A stretch of DNA of 21,675 nucleotides. Origin: Dehalococcoidales bacterium. GTDB taxonomy: Bacteria > Chloroflexota > Dehalococcoidia > Dehalococcoidales > UBA5760. The notes below the pieces were generated by a model. The model was not told where the DNA came from and made no database searches. It worked only from the letters and a program-made list of their open reading frames with translations. Position numbers and translations under genes: made by a program. The number at the start of each line of letters is the position of its first letter. Position 1 is the first letter of the stretch. Positions 1-7,686 of this stretch are shown here, in pieces. The stretch is taken from NCBI GenBank assembly GCA_018399795.1, contig JAGYOC010000299.1:1-21675 (forward strand), given 5' to 3'.

Positions 1-2
1 GG

Positions 3-344
3 ATAATTGTCAGCCTGACTCCCTTCAAGGATAATGAAGTAATCCTGATGGAGGGGGAACTCGGTCACTCCTTCAAGGACAGGATCTACGAATCGCTCGT
101 ATTTTTCCGTGACCGGGCGGGTGTTGGCTCTTTTAATCTTGCCCTGGCTATGCCACCACTGGCCGCGACAGGGGAGAGCTGGCGGGATTTCCCGGCTATC
201 GCCTGGTTGGTTGACCGGGGCAGTCCCGATAGCCTATCATCTGATGTGGGCGGTATGGAGATATATGCATCCAGCGTGGTTGCCAGCGACCCGTTAAAGC
301 TGGCCCGCCGCTTGCAGGAATACCTTGCTGAGGAGGTCAGGTGA
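3..344 (+). CDS. C-terminal part of a GalT/HIT-superfamily-like protein (5' end outside window)
   Basis: The reading frame is open from the first bases of the window to a TGA at 342-344, so only the last 113 or so residues of a longer protein are visible. An in-frame ATG at 48 has no convincing ribosome-binding site and lies inside what looks like a continuous domain, so I do not take it as the start. The visible part contains the stretches SLTPFKDNEVIL, NLALAMPPL and a terminal segment VVASDPLKLARRLQEYL. These resemble the C-terminal half of galactose-1-phosphate uridylyltransferase-like members of the HIT superfamily, where the last helix often follows a 'DP..LA..LR' pattern. The catalytic HxH motif, if present, would lie upstream of the window. 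The stop codon overlaps the ATG of the next gene (TGATG), so the two genes are probably translationally coupled. The family call is from memory and is moderate to weak; that it is a real coding region is more secure. Confidence 0.55.
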   Translation: MIVSLTPFKDNEVILMEGELGHSFKDRIYESLVFFRDRAGVGSFNLALAMPPLAATGESWRDFPAIAWLVDRGSPDSLSSDVGGMEIYASSVVASDPLKLARRLQEYLAEEVR

Positions 345-1876
345 TGGCCAACGTGGTGCTGGTTATAGATATGACCAGGGCTTTCCTGGAGGAAGGCCAT
401 GCTCTCTACTGCGGCCAGCAGGCACGCCGTATCATTCCCAATATCCAGCGGCTGTTGAAAAGGGAACTTGGTCTTGGTTCAAGTGTGATATTTCTCAATG
501 ACAGCCACGACCCCGATGATCTGGAGTTCGAAATCTTTCCGCCGCACAGCATCGCCGGTACCGGGGAGACCGAGGTTATTCCGGAGCTGGCCGGTTTTAC
601 CGGAGAAGTGATAACCAAGAAACGATACAGTGCTTTCTGGAATACCGGGCTGGGGGACAGGCTGCTAGAGCTCGGGCCGGATAAGTTGATAATTGCCGGT
701 GTCTGTACCGATATTTGCGTTTGGCACACGGCAGGAGATGCCAGGAACCGTGACTATGCCGTGGAGGTACCGGTGGACTGCGTCGCCTCTTTTGACGAAA
801 GAGGGCACTTTTTCGCTCTTGAACATATGGAGAAGGTTCTGGGAGTGAAGCTTACCGGCGCTGGAGGCACGCTGCATGAAGCGTCCCGCTTTGCTCCGTC
901 TCCGGAGGTCATATCGGGGAAAACGGCGGATGTATACTTTGCCCGTACGGTAGAGATACTGAGTTATGAGGGGCTCGACCCGGTGGCTACTATGGAGGTT
1001 TTTGGCAGCCGGGACGGGGTGCTTTGTGGCATTGAAGAGGTCAAGCAACTATTGCTTCGCGTGCTGCCCGAGGGTAACCGTGAAGTATTGGCCCTTTCCG
1101 AGGGGGAGACGATGCATAGGAAGGAAGTGGTGCTGCGTATAACGGCTCCCTATCGGAGCTACGGCCTTTATGAGACTGCCATCTGCGGTATCCTGGCCCA
1201 TTGTAGCGGCTGGGCAACTGCATCCAGGGAGTGCGTGGATGCCGCCGGGGGTGTTCCTCTGATTAGTTTTGGTGCCCGCCATGTTCATCCCTCGGTAGCG
1301 GGTGTGCTGGAGTATTCTGCTATAGTGGCTGGCTGTAAAGGGTGCTCGAGCATTGCCGGTGCCGAACTGTCCGGTATAGAGCCAACCGGGACAATGCCCC
1401 ATGCCCTGATTATCGTAATGGGGGATACGGTCAGGGCGACTCTTGCTTTTGATAAGTATATGCCGGATGGAGTGCCCAGGGTATCCCTGGTGGACACCTT
1501 CCGGGATGAGGCCGAGGAGAGCATAAGTGTGGCTCAGGCATTGAAGGAAAGGCTTGAGAGCGTGCGTCTGGATACGCCCGGTGAGAGGGGAGGAGTTACC
1601 GTGGACCTGGTCAAGGAGGTCAGGGCCAGGCTGGACCTGGGCGGGTACAGGAATGTGGGAATTTTTGTCAGCGGTGGTGTAAATCCGGAACGAATCAGAC
1701 ATTTTCTGGAAAATGGTGCCCCTGTGGATGGCTTTGGTGTAGGTAGCTATATTAGTGGGGCGAAGCCGATTGACTTTACTGCCGACCTGCACCAGGTAGA
1801 TAATAAGCCGGTGGCGAAACGGGGGCGTATTCCCGGTATCACTCCCAATCCCCGGTTAAGGAAGGAGTTAGGTTAG
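344..1876 (+). CDS. Fused nicotinamidase - nicotinate phosphoribosyltransferase
   Basis: This is one 510-residue chain with two enzymes of NAD salvage. Residues 1 to about 170 are an isochorismatase-fold nicotinamidase (nicotinamide to nicotinate). It shows D9 in VLVIDM, metal-ligand candidates D53 and H55 in NDSH and H68 in FPPHS, K92 in TKKRYSAF, and nucleophile C121 in AGVCTDIC. Residues from about 175 to the end are a nicotinate phosphoribosyltransferase (nicotinate plus PRPP and ATP to nicotinate mononucleotide), with SFGARHVHP, GTMPHAL and the phosphate-binding SGGVNPERI and DGFGVGSYI. This half is about 335 residues, close to the short archaeal-type enzyme and much shorter than E. coli PncB. 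AGGAGG at 331-336 lies 7 nt before ATG 344, which I prefer over GTG 341. The upstream TGA overlaps the start. Both active sites look intact. The family calls are strong; direct channelling between the halves is inference. Confidence 0.93.
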   Translation: MANVVLVIDMTRAFLEEGHALYCGQQARRIIPNIQRLLKRELGLGSSVIFLNDSHDPDDLEFEIFPPHSIAGTGETEVIPELAGFTGEVITKKRYSAFWNTGLGDRLLELGPDKLIIAGVCTDICVWHTAGDARNRDYAVEVPVDCVASFDERGHFFALEHMEKVLGVKLTGAGGTLHEASRFAPSPEVISGKTADVYFARTVEILSYEGLDPVATMEVFGSRDGVLCGIEEVKQLLLRVLPEGNREVLALSEGETMHRKEVVLRITAPYRSYGLYETAICGILAHCSGWATASRECVDAAGGVPLISFGARHVHPSVAGVLEYSAIVAGCKGCSSIAGAELSGIEPTGTMPHALIIVMGDTVRATLAFDKYMPDGVPRVSLVDTFRDEAEESISVAQALKERLESVRLDTPGERGGVTVDLVKEVRARLDLGGYRNVGIFVSGGVNPERIRHFLENGAPVDGFGVGSYISGAKPIDFTADLHQVDNKPVAKRGRIPGITPNPRLRKELG

Positions 1877-1880
1877 AAAA

Positions 1881-2897
1881 ATGATAGTGGAAATGACCAC
1901 GGGCAGTTCCCGTGAAGAGGTGGATAAGGTGGTCGAGAGGGCGCGGTTGATGGGTTTGAAGGTTCAGCTGAATGTTGGGGCAGAACGGACGGTCGTGGCT
2001 GTACTGGGCAGCAATACCGGAGCCCTGCCTACGGATACCTTTGCCGTACTCCCTGGTGTGGAGAACGTTACCCGGATTATGAAGCCCTACAAGCTCGCTT
2101 CCCGGGATTTCAAGCCGGGTGGCAGCGTGGTCAATATCAACGGGGTTGAGGTCGGGAGTGGACGTATTGTCGTTATGGCTGGCCCCTGTGCCGTGGAAAA
2201 TGAAGAGCAGATGTTGGCTATCGCCGGTGTGGTAAAGGACTCCGGTGCCAGTGTTTTACGCGGTGGTGCATTTAAACCCCGTACCTCTCCCTTTAACTTC
2301 CAGGGGCTGGAGGAGGAAGGTCTGAAGCTTCTGGCAAAAGCCCGGGAGAAATGCGATATACCGGTAGTAACCGAGGTGGTGGACCCCCACGATGTGGAAA
2401 TGGTTGCCCGGTATACCGATATCCTGCAGGTGGGTTCCAGGAATATGCAGAACTTCGCCCTGCTGAGCAGCGTGGGCCGGAGCCGGCGACCCGTCCTTCT
2501 CAAGCGGGGTTTTGCCTGTACCGTTACCGAATGGTTGACCGCTGCCGACTACATCCTGGCGGAGGGAAACAGCGGGGTGATACTTTGCGAGCGGGGAATA
2601 AGGACATTCGAGGACAGCACACGCTTTTCCCTGGATGTCAGTTCCATTCCGGTTATCAAGCATTACAGCCATTTACCTGTCATTGTTGACCCCAGCCATG
2701 CTGCCGGCAACTACTCGCTGGTGCCGGCTATGGCGAAGGCGTCCCTGGCGGCCGGCGCTGACGGCCTGCTCATCGAGGTGCACCCCAACCCGAAGGAAGC
2801 CCTGGTAGACGGACCACAGTCATTGACCCCCTCCGATTTTGCCCGTTTGATGAAGGAGCTGGATTCACTCAGCCGGTCGGTAGGACGGTATATGTAG
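1881..2897 (+). CDS. aroF: 3-deoxy-7-phosphoheptulonate (DAHP) synthase, type I-beta
   Basis: DAHP synthase condenses phosphoenolpyruvate and erythrose 4-phosphate, the first step of the shikimate pathway to aromatic amino acids. The 338-residue product has the two-part layout of the AroA-I-beta group. Residues 1 to about 68 form a small ferredoxin-like regulatory domain, and the rest is a TIM barrel with AGPCAVE at 100-106, RGGAFKPRTSP at 127-137, the KRGF segment, and VDPSHAAG near the C-terminus with its metal-ligand histidine. The N-terminal domain is the one that gives feedback inhibition in Thermotoga and relatives. Length is normal for this group. It starts 4 nt after the NAD-salvage fusion gene, with AAGGAG at 1862-1867, a rather long 13 nt before the ATG, so it may depend on coupling. 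Its stop lies 2 nt from the end of the converging tilS gene, leaving no room for a separate terminator. Confidence 0.95.
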   Translation: MIVEMTTGSSREEVDKVVERARLMGLKVQLNVGAERTVVAVLGSNTGALPTDTFAVLPGVENVTRIMKPYKLASRDFKPGGSVVNINGVEVGSGRIVVMAGPCAVENEEQMLAIAGVVKDSGASVLRGGAFKPRTSPFNFQGLEEEGLKLLAKAREKCDIPVVTEVVDPHDVEMVARYTDILQVGSRNMQNFALLSSVGRSRRPVLLKRGFACTVTEWLTAADYILAEGNSGVILCERGIRTFEDSTRFSLDVSSIPVIKHYSHLPVIVDPSHAAGNYSLVPAMAKASLAAGADGLLIEVHPNPKEALVDGPQSLTPSDFARLMKELDSLSRSVGRYM

Positions 2898-2899
2898 TC

Positions 2900-4354
2900 T
2901 TACCCATGTTCCCGTTGCGGCATAAAATCAATCCTGAGCACATGCTTGGTGTTTGCGGTTATTTTGGCCCGCTCATCAATGCGCCAGCCAACGACCCAGA
3001 GGATTTGCTGCGGAGAGTAGACCAGTGGTACCTGCTCACGCCAGTATGAGGGCACCCGGTTGTCAATCATATACTCGCTCAGCTTCTTACTCTGACTCAT
3101 CCCCTGAGGTTGAAAACGGTCGCCGGATCTGCGATTGCGTACCGATAGGCCGGTGCCGGTTCTATCCAGATCCAGGTAAGCCCGGTAGGCGTTATCATTT
3201 TTTTCGGCCCGGACCTCTTCCGGTTTGAAGATCTCTGTTTTAACCAGCCAACCTGTAATCTTTGTATCGCCGGGTATGTTGAGCTGCCATTCGCCGCTCA
3301 GATATGGTAGTGGAGATATCGGGGATGGCCCTTTACCCATTCGATAGCATCCGTATTCGGTGGAGAAGTAGAGGCCTCCGGGCAGGTTAAGCTTTTTCCC
3401 GGCCGGTTTGTCCAGTGCCTCGATTATCTCTTCGATATGGCGTGCCTCGACATCCTTGAGATTGCCCAGCAGCTTGTCGAATGCCAAGCGTATTACCTCT
3501 CTCCTCAGGGCTGCGGGTTGCGCGAGCAGGGCTGATTTGTCCAGGGTAACCGTTTCATTTTCATACCGGACAACCTCTTTCCACACTCGTTTTGCTTCTT
3601 CCTTGAGGAATTCGATATCATCGGCAGCGATGCGAGATAACCTCAGTATCGACTTTTCTATGGCAGAGTTGTAGTCGTTGAGCAGGGGAAGCAACTGGTG
3701 GCGTATCCGGTTTCTCAAGGGGGGGAGCGAGAAGTTGGAGGCGTCTATCCGGGCACTGATCTCCTTTTCGCTGCAGTAATCGGCCGTTTCACTGCGGGTG
3801 ATATCCAGAAGGGGGCGGATTATGATGAGCCTGTCGGTATCTTTTTGCCAGTGGACAGAGGGTTTCAGTCCCTGCAGACCGTTGAGGCCGGTGCCCCTTA
3901 CCAGGTGAAGCAGGACAGTCTCGATGTGGTCGTCCCGGGTATGGCCCACCGCTATCCGGTCGGAACCGGTTTCCCGGGCTGTTTTGGCGAGGAAGCGGTA
4001 TCGGACCTCGCGGGCGGCCTCCTCCATTGTCAGGCGCTTTTCCTGCCGGTATCTGGTCACATCGGTTCGGGATATGGTGGCCGGTACTTCGAGCTTGCGG
4101 GATAACTTCTCGATATACCTGGCGTCGGCAGCGGATTCGGCACCGCGCAGCTGGTGGTCGAGGTGGGCTATGTGAAGGTTTATACTCAGCCTCTCCCTCA
4201 AACCGAGCAGTATATGGAGCATACACATCGAGTCCGCACCCCCGGATACCGCGACGAGTAGATTTGATGCTGGCGGTACTAGGTGGTTTTCCTCGATGAA
4301 TTCCAGTGCTCTGTATTCCAGTTGTAATCCTGTACTGTGCTCTCGATGATTCAT
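2900..4354 (-). CDS. tilS: tRNA(Ile)-lysidine synthetase
   Basis: TilS ligates lysine to C34 of the CAU-anticodon tRNA-Ile, so that the tRNA reads AUA instead of AUG. The 484-residue protein starts with an N-type ATP pyrophosphatase domain carrying the PP-loop SGGADS at residues 37-42. HLDHQLRGAES and VGHTRDDHIETVLLHLVRGTGL follow, both typical of TilS. The C-terminal domain shows VRNRRSGDRFQP and KKLSEYMIDNRVP, which match the TilS C-terminal tRNA-binding module. The length agrees with full-length family members. It is the last gene of a three-gene minus-strand group. Its ATG is 18 nt after the TGA of the DUF2344 gene, in the same frame and without a clear Shine-Dalgarno site, so reinitiation or coupling is likely. 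Frequent ATA codons throughout the window fit the need for this enzyme. Confidence 0.96.
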   Translation of the reverse strand: MNHREHSTGLQLEYRALEFIEENHLVPPASNLLVAVSGGADSMCMLHILLGLRERLSINLHIAHLDHQLRGAESAADARYIEKLSRKLEVPATISRTDVTRYRQEKRLTMEEAAREVRYRFLAKTARETGSDRIAVGHTRDDHIETVLLHLVRGTGLNGLQGLKPSVHWQKDTDRLIIIRPLLDITRSETADYCSEKEISARIDASNFSLPPLRNRIRHQLLPLLNDYNSAIEKSILRLSRIAADDIEFLKEEAKRVWKEVVRYENETVTLDKSALLAQPAALRREVIRLAFDKLLGNLKDVEARHIEEIIEALDKPAGKKLNLPGGLYFSTEYGCYRMGKGPSPISPLPYLSGEWQLNIPGDTKITGWLVKTEIFKPEEVRAEKNDNAYRAYLDLDRTGTGLSVRNRRSGDRFQPQGMSQSKKLSEYMIDNRVPSYWREQVPLVYSPQQILWVVGWRIDERAKITANTKHVLRIDFMPQREHG

Positions 4355-4372
4355 ATGAACTGTTCGACTGTA

Positions 4373-5020
4373 TCAGGCGGGTTTTAGGATCAGGCCGGTA
4401 CGGTGGATTTCCTGCGGTATCTCGGTAAAGCCCAGCGCCCTTGATACCTGCTCCGGTCTGCCCGTGCCGTTGCTATCACATCGCAGCCTCATACCAATTT
4501 TACAGGTGGAGCGGTCACATCCAATCAGCCAGAGGTGGGATATCAGCGGTCTGAGATCATAGCTCCGTGTGCCGGTATCCCGGCGGTGCTGCCAGGGCAG
4601 GTGTTCGGATGAAAGCAAACTTTCGAGGGCGGATGCTACCTCCGTTGATGCTCTGCAGGTGGGGACGGTAACGGTGTATTCGGCCAGGCTGGCCTGTGAC
4701 TGCAGCGAGGGCAGGTGGGATGCAATCGGGTAGACCTGGATGATTTCGATTCCACGGGGTAGTTGCTGTCGCAGGACGGCACGGAAAAAATGGGGGGATA
4801 CTGCTTTCTCCAGGAAAATGTCGATTAGTTCGGTCTCGCTGGTCACCCCGATGGACAGCGGAACGGCCAGCGATATTCTGGGGTGGGGTGTAAACCCCTT
4901 CGAATAGCTAAGGGGTAGCCTTGCACGGTGCAACGCTCTCTGCCACAACCGTATCAGGTCGAGGTGGGAGATGAACTTTAGCTCCTCTCTCCTGGTAAAC
5001 TTAACCCTGAGGCGGTACAT
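4373..5020 (-). CDS. DUF2344 protein (TIGR03936-type, radical SAM-linked)
   Basis: The 215-residue product begins YRLRVKFTRREELKFISHLD and continues with a segment ending SYSKGFTPHPRIS. That opening is the hallmark of DUF2344, the 'radical SAM-linked protein' family. In many bacteria this domain is fused to, or lies next to, a radical SAM protein of unclear function. Here it stands alone: the neighbours are a corC-like gene (overlapping by 20 nt) and tilS (18 nt downstream), and no radical SAM gene is in the window. AAGGA lies about 11 nt before the ATG, inside the end of the corC-like gene. The N-terminal half is well conserved and basic. The last 80 or so residues are less recognisable. The family call is strong, and the biochemical role is unknown. 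Confidence 0.87.
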   Translation of the reverse strand: MYRLRVKFTRREELKFISHLDLIRLWQRALHRARLPLSYSKGFTPHPRISLAVPLSIGVTSETELIDIFLEKAVSPHFFRAVLRQQLPRGIEIIQVYPIASHLPSLQSQASLAEYTVTVPTCRASTEVASALESLLSSEHLPWQHRRDTGTRSYDLRPLISHLWLIGCDRSTCKIGMRLRCDSNGTGRPEQVSRALGFTEIPQEIHRTGLILKPA

Positions 5021-6284
5021 TCTTCTGTTTTTCCTTGGTCAGGAGGACCTCTTCTATTTTCAGGTCTCGCATCTTGGTTACTACAAGCTTCAGCCCTTTA
5101 TATTTAAGTTGCTCACCACGTTTGGGTATATGTCCAAGCAGACTCAGTATGAAGCCGGCCACTGTCTCGTAGTCCTCGCCCTCGGGTAAATCCAGTTCCA
5201 TCTCTTCATTGGCTTCATTGATGCGCATACTGCCGTCGATCTGGAAGGTATACTCATTAATGGCTTCGTATTCCTTTTCCACACTGGCTAATTCGTCTCC
5301 CACCTCTCCGACGATTTCCTCTACCAAGCGGCTGAGACTGACCACACCGGCGGTCCCTCCGTATTCATCGACAATTACTGCCATGCGGTAGTTATTGTCT
5401 CTCATCTCGGCAAAAAGCTCGTTGATACGTTTGGTCTTGGGAGTGAAATAGGATGGGCGGATGAGGTCGTCGATGACACTCTGGTTGTCGATAGTTTCCC
5501 TGGAAAGGGCCATCAGCACGTCTTTTATGGAGAGAATACCCACCACGTTGTCCATATTCTCCTGATATACAGGAAACCGGGACAGGGGATATTCCGAGTA
5601 TAGTGACATGAAATCGCCAACCGTTGCCCCTTCCTCAATAGCAACCACTTCCGGTCGTGGTATCATCACCTCGTGTACAGGGCGATCACCGAAATCGAAT
5701 ACGTTGTGCAGCATCTCTGCTTCGGCTTCCTCGAATGTCCCCTCCTTGTGCCCCACCGATATCATGGTACGGATATCCTCTTCGCTCACAAGCGAGCGGG
5801 ATACAGCTTCGCCCCCTGCCATTTTACTAAGCCTCGATGCTATCGAGCTCAATGCCAGCACGGCTGGGGTGAACATAACCTGGGCGACCTCGATTGGTCT
5901 GGCCACCCGAAGAGCTGTCTTCTCGGCATTGTTAGCAGCGATTATCTTGGGGGTGGTTTCACAGAATACCAGCAGTATTATGGTAACCCCTATGGTGGCA
6001 ATCAGCACGCCTTGTTCTCCCCATACCGACACGGCGAGCACCGTTCCCAGGGATGCGGCAGCTGTATTGACCAGATTGTTCCCTGTCAGGATGGCGGAGA
6101 GAAGTTTACCCGGGTGTTGCATCATCTGTGATATACGCGTGGCACCCGGTACCCTGGTGCTGACCAGGTGTTCGACCCTTATCCTTTGCAGTGCGGTAAA
6201 GGCGGTTTCCGAACTGGAGAAGAAGGCGGATAACAGGAGACAGATGATAAAAATTACCAGATATATGGTTTCAGTGCCACTCAT
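5001..6284 (-). CDS. CNNM/CBS-domain CorC_HlyC family membrane protein
   Basis: The 427-residue product has an N-terminal CNNM-type membrane domain. It has a helix at about residues 7-27 containing AFFSSSETAF, a long hydrophobic stretch at about 60-115, and a further one near 135-150. A pair of CBS domains follows at about 205-325, recognisable from HEVMIPRPEVVAIEEGATV, FPVYQENMDNVVGILSIKDV and MAVIVDEYGGTAGVVSL. A CorC/HlyC domain with the VAGFILSLLGHIPKRGE pattern closes the protein at about 340-420. Members of this family are linked to magnesium or cobalt export and resistance. The old name 'haemolysin' is not supported by biochemistry. CBS pairs usually sense adenine nucleotides. It is the first gene of the corC-DUF2344-tilS group and has a strong promoter 60-90 nt upstream. 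Its Shine-Dalgarno site is weak (GGGGTG, 7 nt from ATG). Confidence 0.92.
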   Translation of the reverse strand: MSGTETIYLVIFIICLLLSAFFSSSETAFTALQRIRVEHLVSTRVPGATRISQMMQHPGKLLSAILTGNNLVNTAAASLGTVLAVSVWGEQGVLIATIGVTIILLVFCETTPKIIAANNAEKTALRVARPIEVAQVMFTPAVLALSSIASRLSKMAGGEAVSRSLVSEEDIRTMISVGHKEGTFEEAEAEMLHNVFDFGDRPVHEVMIPRPEVVAIEEGATVGDFMSLYSEYPLSRFPVYQENMDNVVGILSIKDVLMALSRETIDNQSVIDDLIRPSYFTPKTKRINELFAEMRDNNYRMAVIVDEYGGTAGVVSLSRLVEEIVGEVGDELASVEKEYEAINEYTFQIDGSMRINEANEEMELDLPEGEDYETVAGFILSLLGHIPKRGEQLKYKGLKLVVTKMRDLKIEEVLLTKEKQKNVPPQG

Positions 6285-6344
6285 TCGTCGTCACCCCATT
6301 TTTTTCAGGCAGATTCAAGGCTTTTATCTACTTCTTTTCCGTTC

Positions 6345-6373
6345 ATAATAGCATTGGCCATTGGGGGTGTCAA
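6345..6373 (-). promoter_or_regulatory. Sigma-70-type promoter for the corC-DUF2344-tilS group
   Basis: Read on the minus strand, TTGACA (6373-6368) and TATTAT (6350-6345) are separated by exactly 17 nt, and TGC precedes the -10 box, giving an extended -10. Transcription would begin near 6338, leaving a leader of about 54 nt before the ATG at 6284. It diverges from the tsaD promoter, and the two -10 boxes are about 60 nt apart. Confidence 0.8.
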
Positions 6374-6405
6374 AAGGGAAATGTTATCCTGGTGGAGCTT
6401 GGCTA

Positions 6406-6414
6406 TGCTATAAT
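6406..6414 (+). promoter_or_regulatory. Extended -10 promoter of tsaD, giving a near-leaderless mRNA
   Basis: TGCTATAAT is a perfect extended -10 element. I see no good -35 hexamer 16-19 nt upstream, which extended -10 promoters can do without. A start about 7 nt downstream would fall near 6421, only 3 nt before the tsaD ATG at 6424. There is no Shine-Dalgarno sequence in between, so translation probably starts on a leaderless or almost leaderless message. Confidence 0.72.
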
Positions 6415-6423
6415 TTTAGCAGT

Positions 6424-7401
6424 ATGAAGATTCTCGGAATAGAGAGCTCCTGTGATGAAACTGCGGCGGCAGTGGTGGAGGATGGAGCCAGCATATTGTC
6501 CAGCCAGGTTGCGTCGCAGGTGGAAATCCACGCTCGTTACGGAGGCATTGTCCCTGAGGTCGCCTCACGGCAGCATATACTCAGCATTGTGCCCGTGATA
6601 GAAAAAGCGATGTCTGATGCGAGGGTGGGATGGTCGGATTTGGCGGCGGTTGCGGTTACCGTAGGCCCCGGACTTGCTGGCTCGCTTCTGGTGGGTGTCA
6701 ATACAGCCAAGGCAATTTCCTATTCCCGTAAACTGCCCCTGGTCGGTATCAATCACCTGGAGGGGCATATTTATGCCAGCTGGCTCAATTACCGGTACAT
6801 CGAATTTCCTCTGGTATGCTTGATCGTTTCGGGAGGTCACAGTGACCTGGTGCTGATGCAGGGGCATGGCGACTATACTTTACTGGGTAGGACCTGTGAT
6901 GATGCTGCTGGAGAGGCCTTCGATAAGGCTGCCAGGATTCTGGCACTGGGCTACCCCGGCGGTCCGGCTATTGAGCGGGCGGCGGCAAACGGCAGCGATA
7001 CACTGGATTTACCCCGTGCCTGGCTGAAGGGTACCAATGACTTCAGCTTCAGTGGTCTCAAAACAGCCCTGATGCGGCTGGTTGATTCCGGTAGGATAAC
7101 ATCGGCGGAGGATGCAGCGGCATCATTCCAGAAGGCGCTGGTCGATGTACTGGTCGGGAAGACCGTGGCTGTGGCCAAAAAACACCGCGTAAAGCATGTT
7201 ATGCTGGTGGGTGGGGTGGCCTCGAACCAGTTTCTGCGCCAACAGCTGATAGAAGCTTCACCGGTGGAAGTCATCAGTCCGGAGCCTGGCCTATGTACCG
7301 ATAACGCGGCTATGATTGCTGCCTGCGGATACTACCGGATGCAGAATTGCGGGGTACATAGCCTGGAACTTGATGTGTATCCCTCTTTGAAACTGTCATA
7401 G
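6424..7401 (+). CDS. tsaD: tRNA N6-threonylcarbamoyladenosine transferase subunit TsaD
   Basis: TsaD (Kae1/YgjD/Gcp) transfers the threonylcarbamoyl group to A37 of ANN-decoding tRNAs, working with TsaB and TsaE. The product starts [18 protein letters not shown], the standard family opening. It has the metal-binding histidines H111 and H115 in [11 protein letters not shown], then [23 protein letters not shown] and [11 protein letters not shown], ending with a [11 protein letters not shown] segment. The length of 325 residues matches the family. The frame stays open upstream to 6361, but that stretch holds both divergent promoters and has no homology, so I choose ATG 6424. No Shine-Dalgarno site is present. 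It is a single-gene unit followed by the groES regulatory region. No clear intrinsic terminator follows; a GGCTG-AAAA-CAGCT mini-hairpin near 7543-7556 is too weak to count. Confidence 0.96.
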   Translation: MKILGIESSCDETAAAVVEDGASILSSQVASQVEIHARYGGIVPEVASRQHILSIVPVIEKAMSDARVGWSDLAAVAVTVGPGLAGSLLVGVNTAKAISYSRKLPLVGINHLEGHIYASWLNYRYIEFPLVCLIVSGGHSDLVLMQGHGDYTLLGRTCDDAAGEAFDKAARILALGYPGGPAIERAAANGSDTLDLPRAWLKGTNDFSFSGLKTALMRLVDSGRITSAEDAAASFQKALVDVLVGKTVAVAKKHRVKHVMLVGGVASNQFLRQQLIEASPVEVISPEPGLCTDNAAMIAACGYYRMQNCGVHSLELDVYPSLKLS

Positions 7402-7578
7402 GTTCCGGACAGGTTCTGGCAAATCAGGATACCATTTGCTAAATTACCCCAGATATAATTAAGGCAATGGACGGAACTATGGATTATCAATAATTTTGTC
7501 CGGGGGAGTATTGTGTGATAAAATAAAGATATATTGTGATAAATGGCTGAAAACAGCTTTAAACAACTCCCAATGGAT

Positions 7579-7608
7579 TTGCAGCACAGCAGGCAAATAG
7601 GGTATCAT
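7579..7608 (+). promoter_or_regulatory. groESL promoter
   Basis: TTGCAG (7579-7584) and TATCAT (7603-7608) are spaced by 18 nt, and the predicted start at about 7614-7616 coincides with the left arm of the CIRCE operator. The arrangement, with the -10 just upstream of the operator, is the usual one for HrcA-controlled chaperonin operons. Confidence 0.65.
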
Positions 7609-7613
7609 AGCAA

Positions 7614-7640
7614 TTAGCACTCTGACCGCTAGAGTGCTAA
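7614..7640 (+). promoter_or_regulatory. CIRCE operator (HrcA binding site)
   Basis: The sequence is a perfect 9-9-9 inverted repeat: TTAGCACTC at 7614-7622, a 9-nt spacer, and GAGTGCTAA at 7632-7640. This is the exact consensus of CIRCE, the operator of the heat-shock repressor HrcA. It lies 46 nt upstream of the groES start codon. HrcA itself is not in the window. Confidence 0.97.
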
Positions 7641-7686
7641 AATATTATTGGCCAATAGGTTAGTTAAAAAAGAAGGAGGAATCAGA

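Noticed and set aside
1049..1792. 247-codon minus-strand frame opposite the NAD-salvage fusion
   Set aside because: It is a shadow of a conserved gene, with low-complexity composition and no recognisable motif.
5608..6348. 246-codon plus-strand frame opposite the corC-like gene
   Set aside because: It is rich in Ser/Thr and Ala without a domain, and antisense to a clear CBS/CorC protein; its end also runs through the promoter region.
6361..6423. Longer N-terminus for TsaD from the open frame at 6361
   Set aside because: This stretch carries both divergent promoters, has no family homology and no ribosome-binding site; the family opening [13 protein letters not shown] begins at 6424.
7648..7686. 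Longer N-terminus for GroES from 7648
   Set aside because: The consensus Shine-Dalgarno site at 7673-7679 and the family N-terminus both point to ATG 7687.
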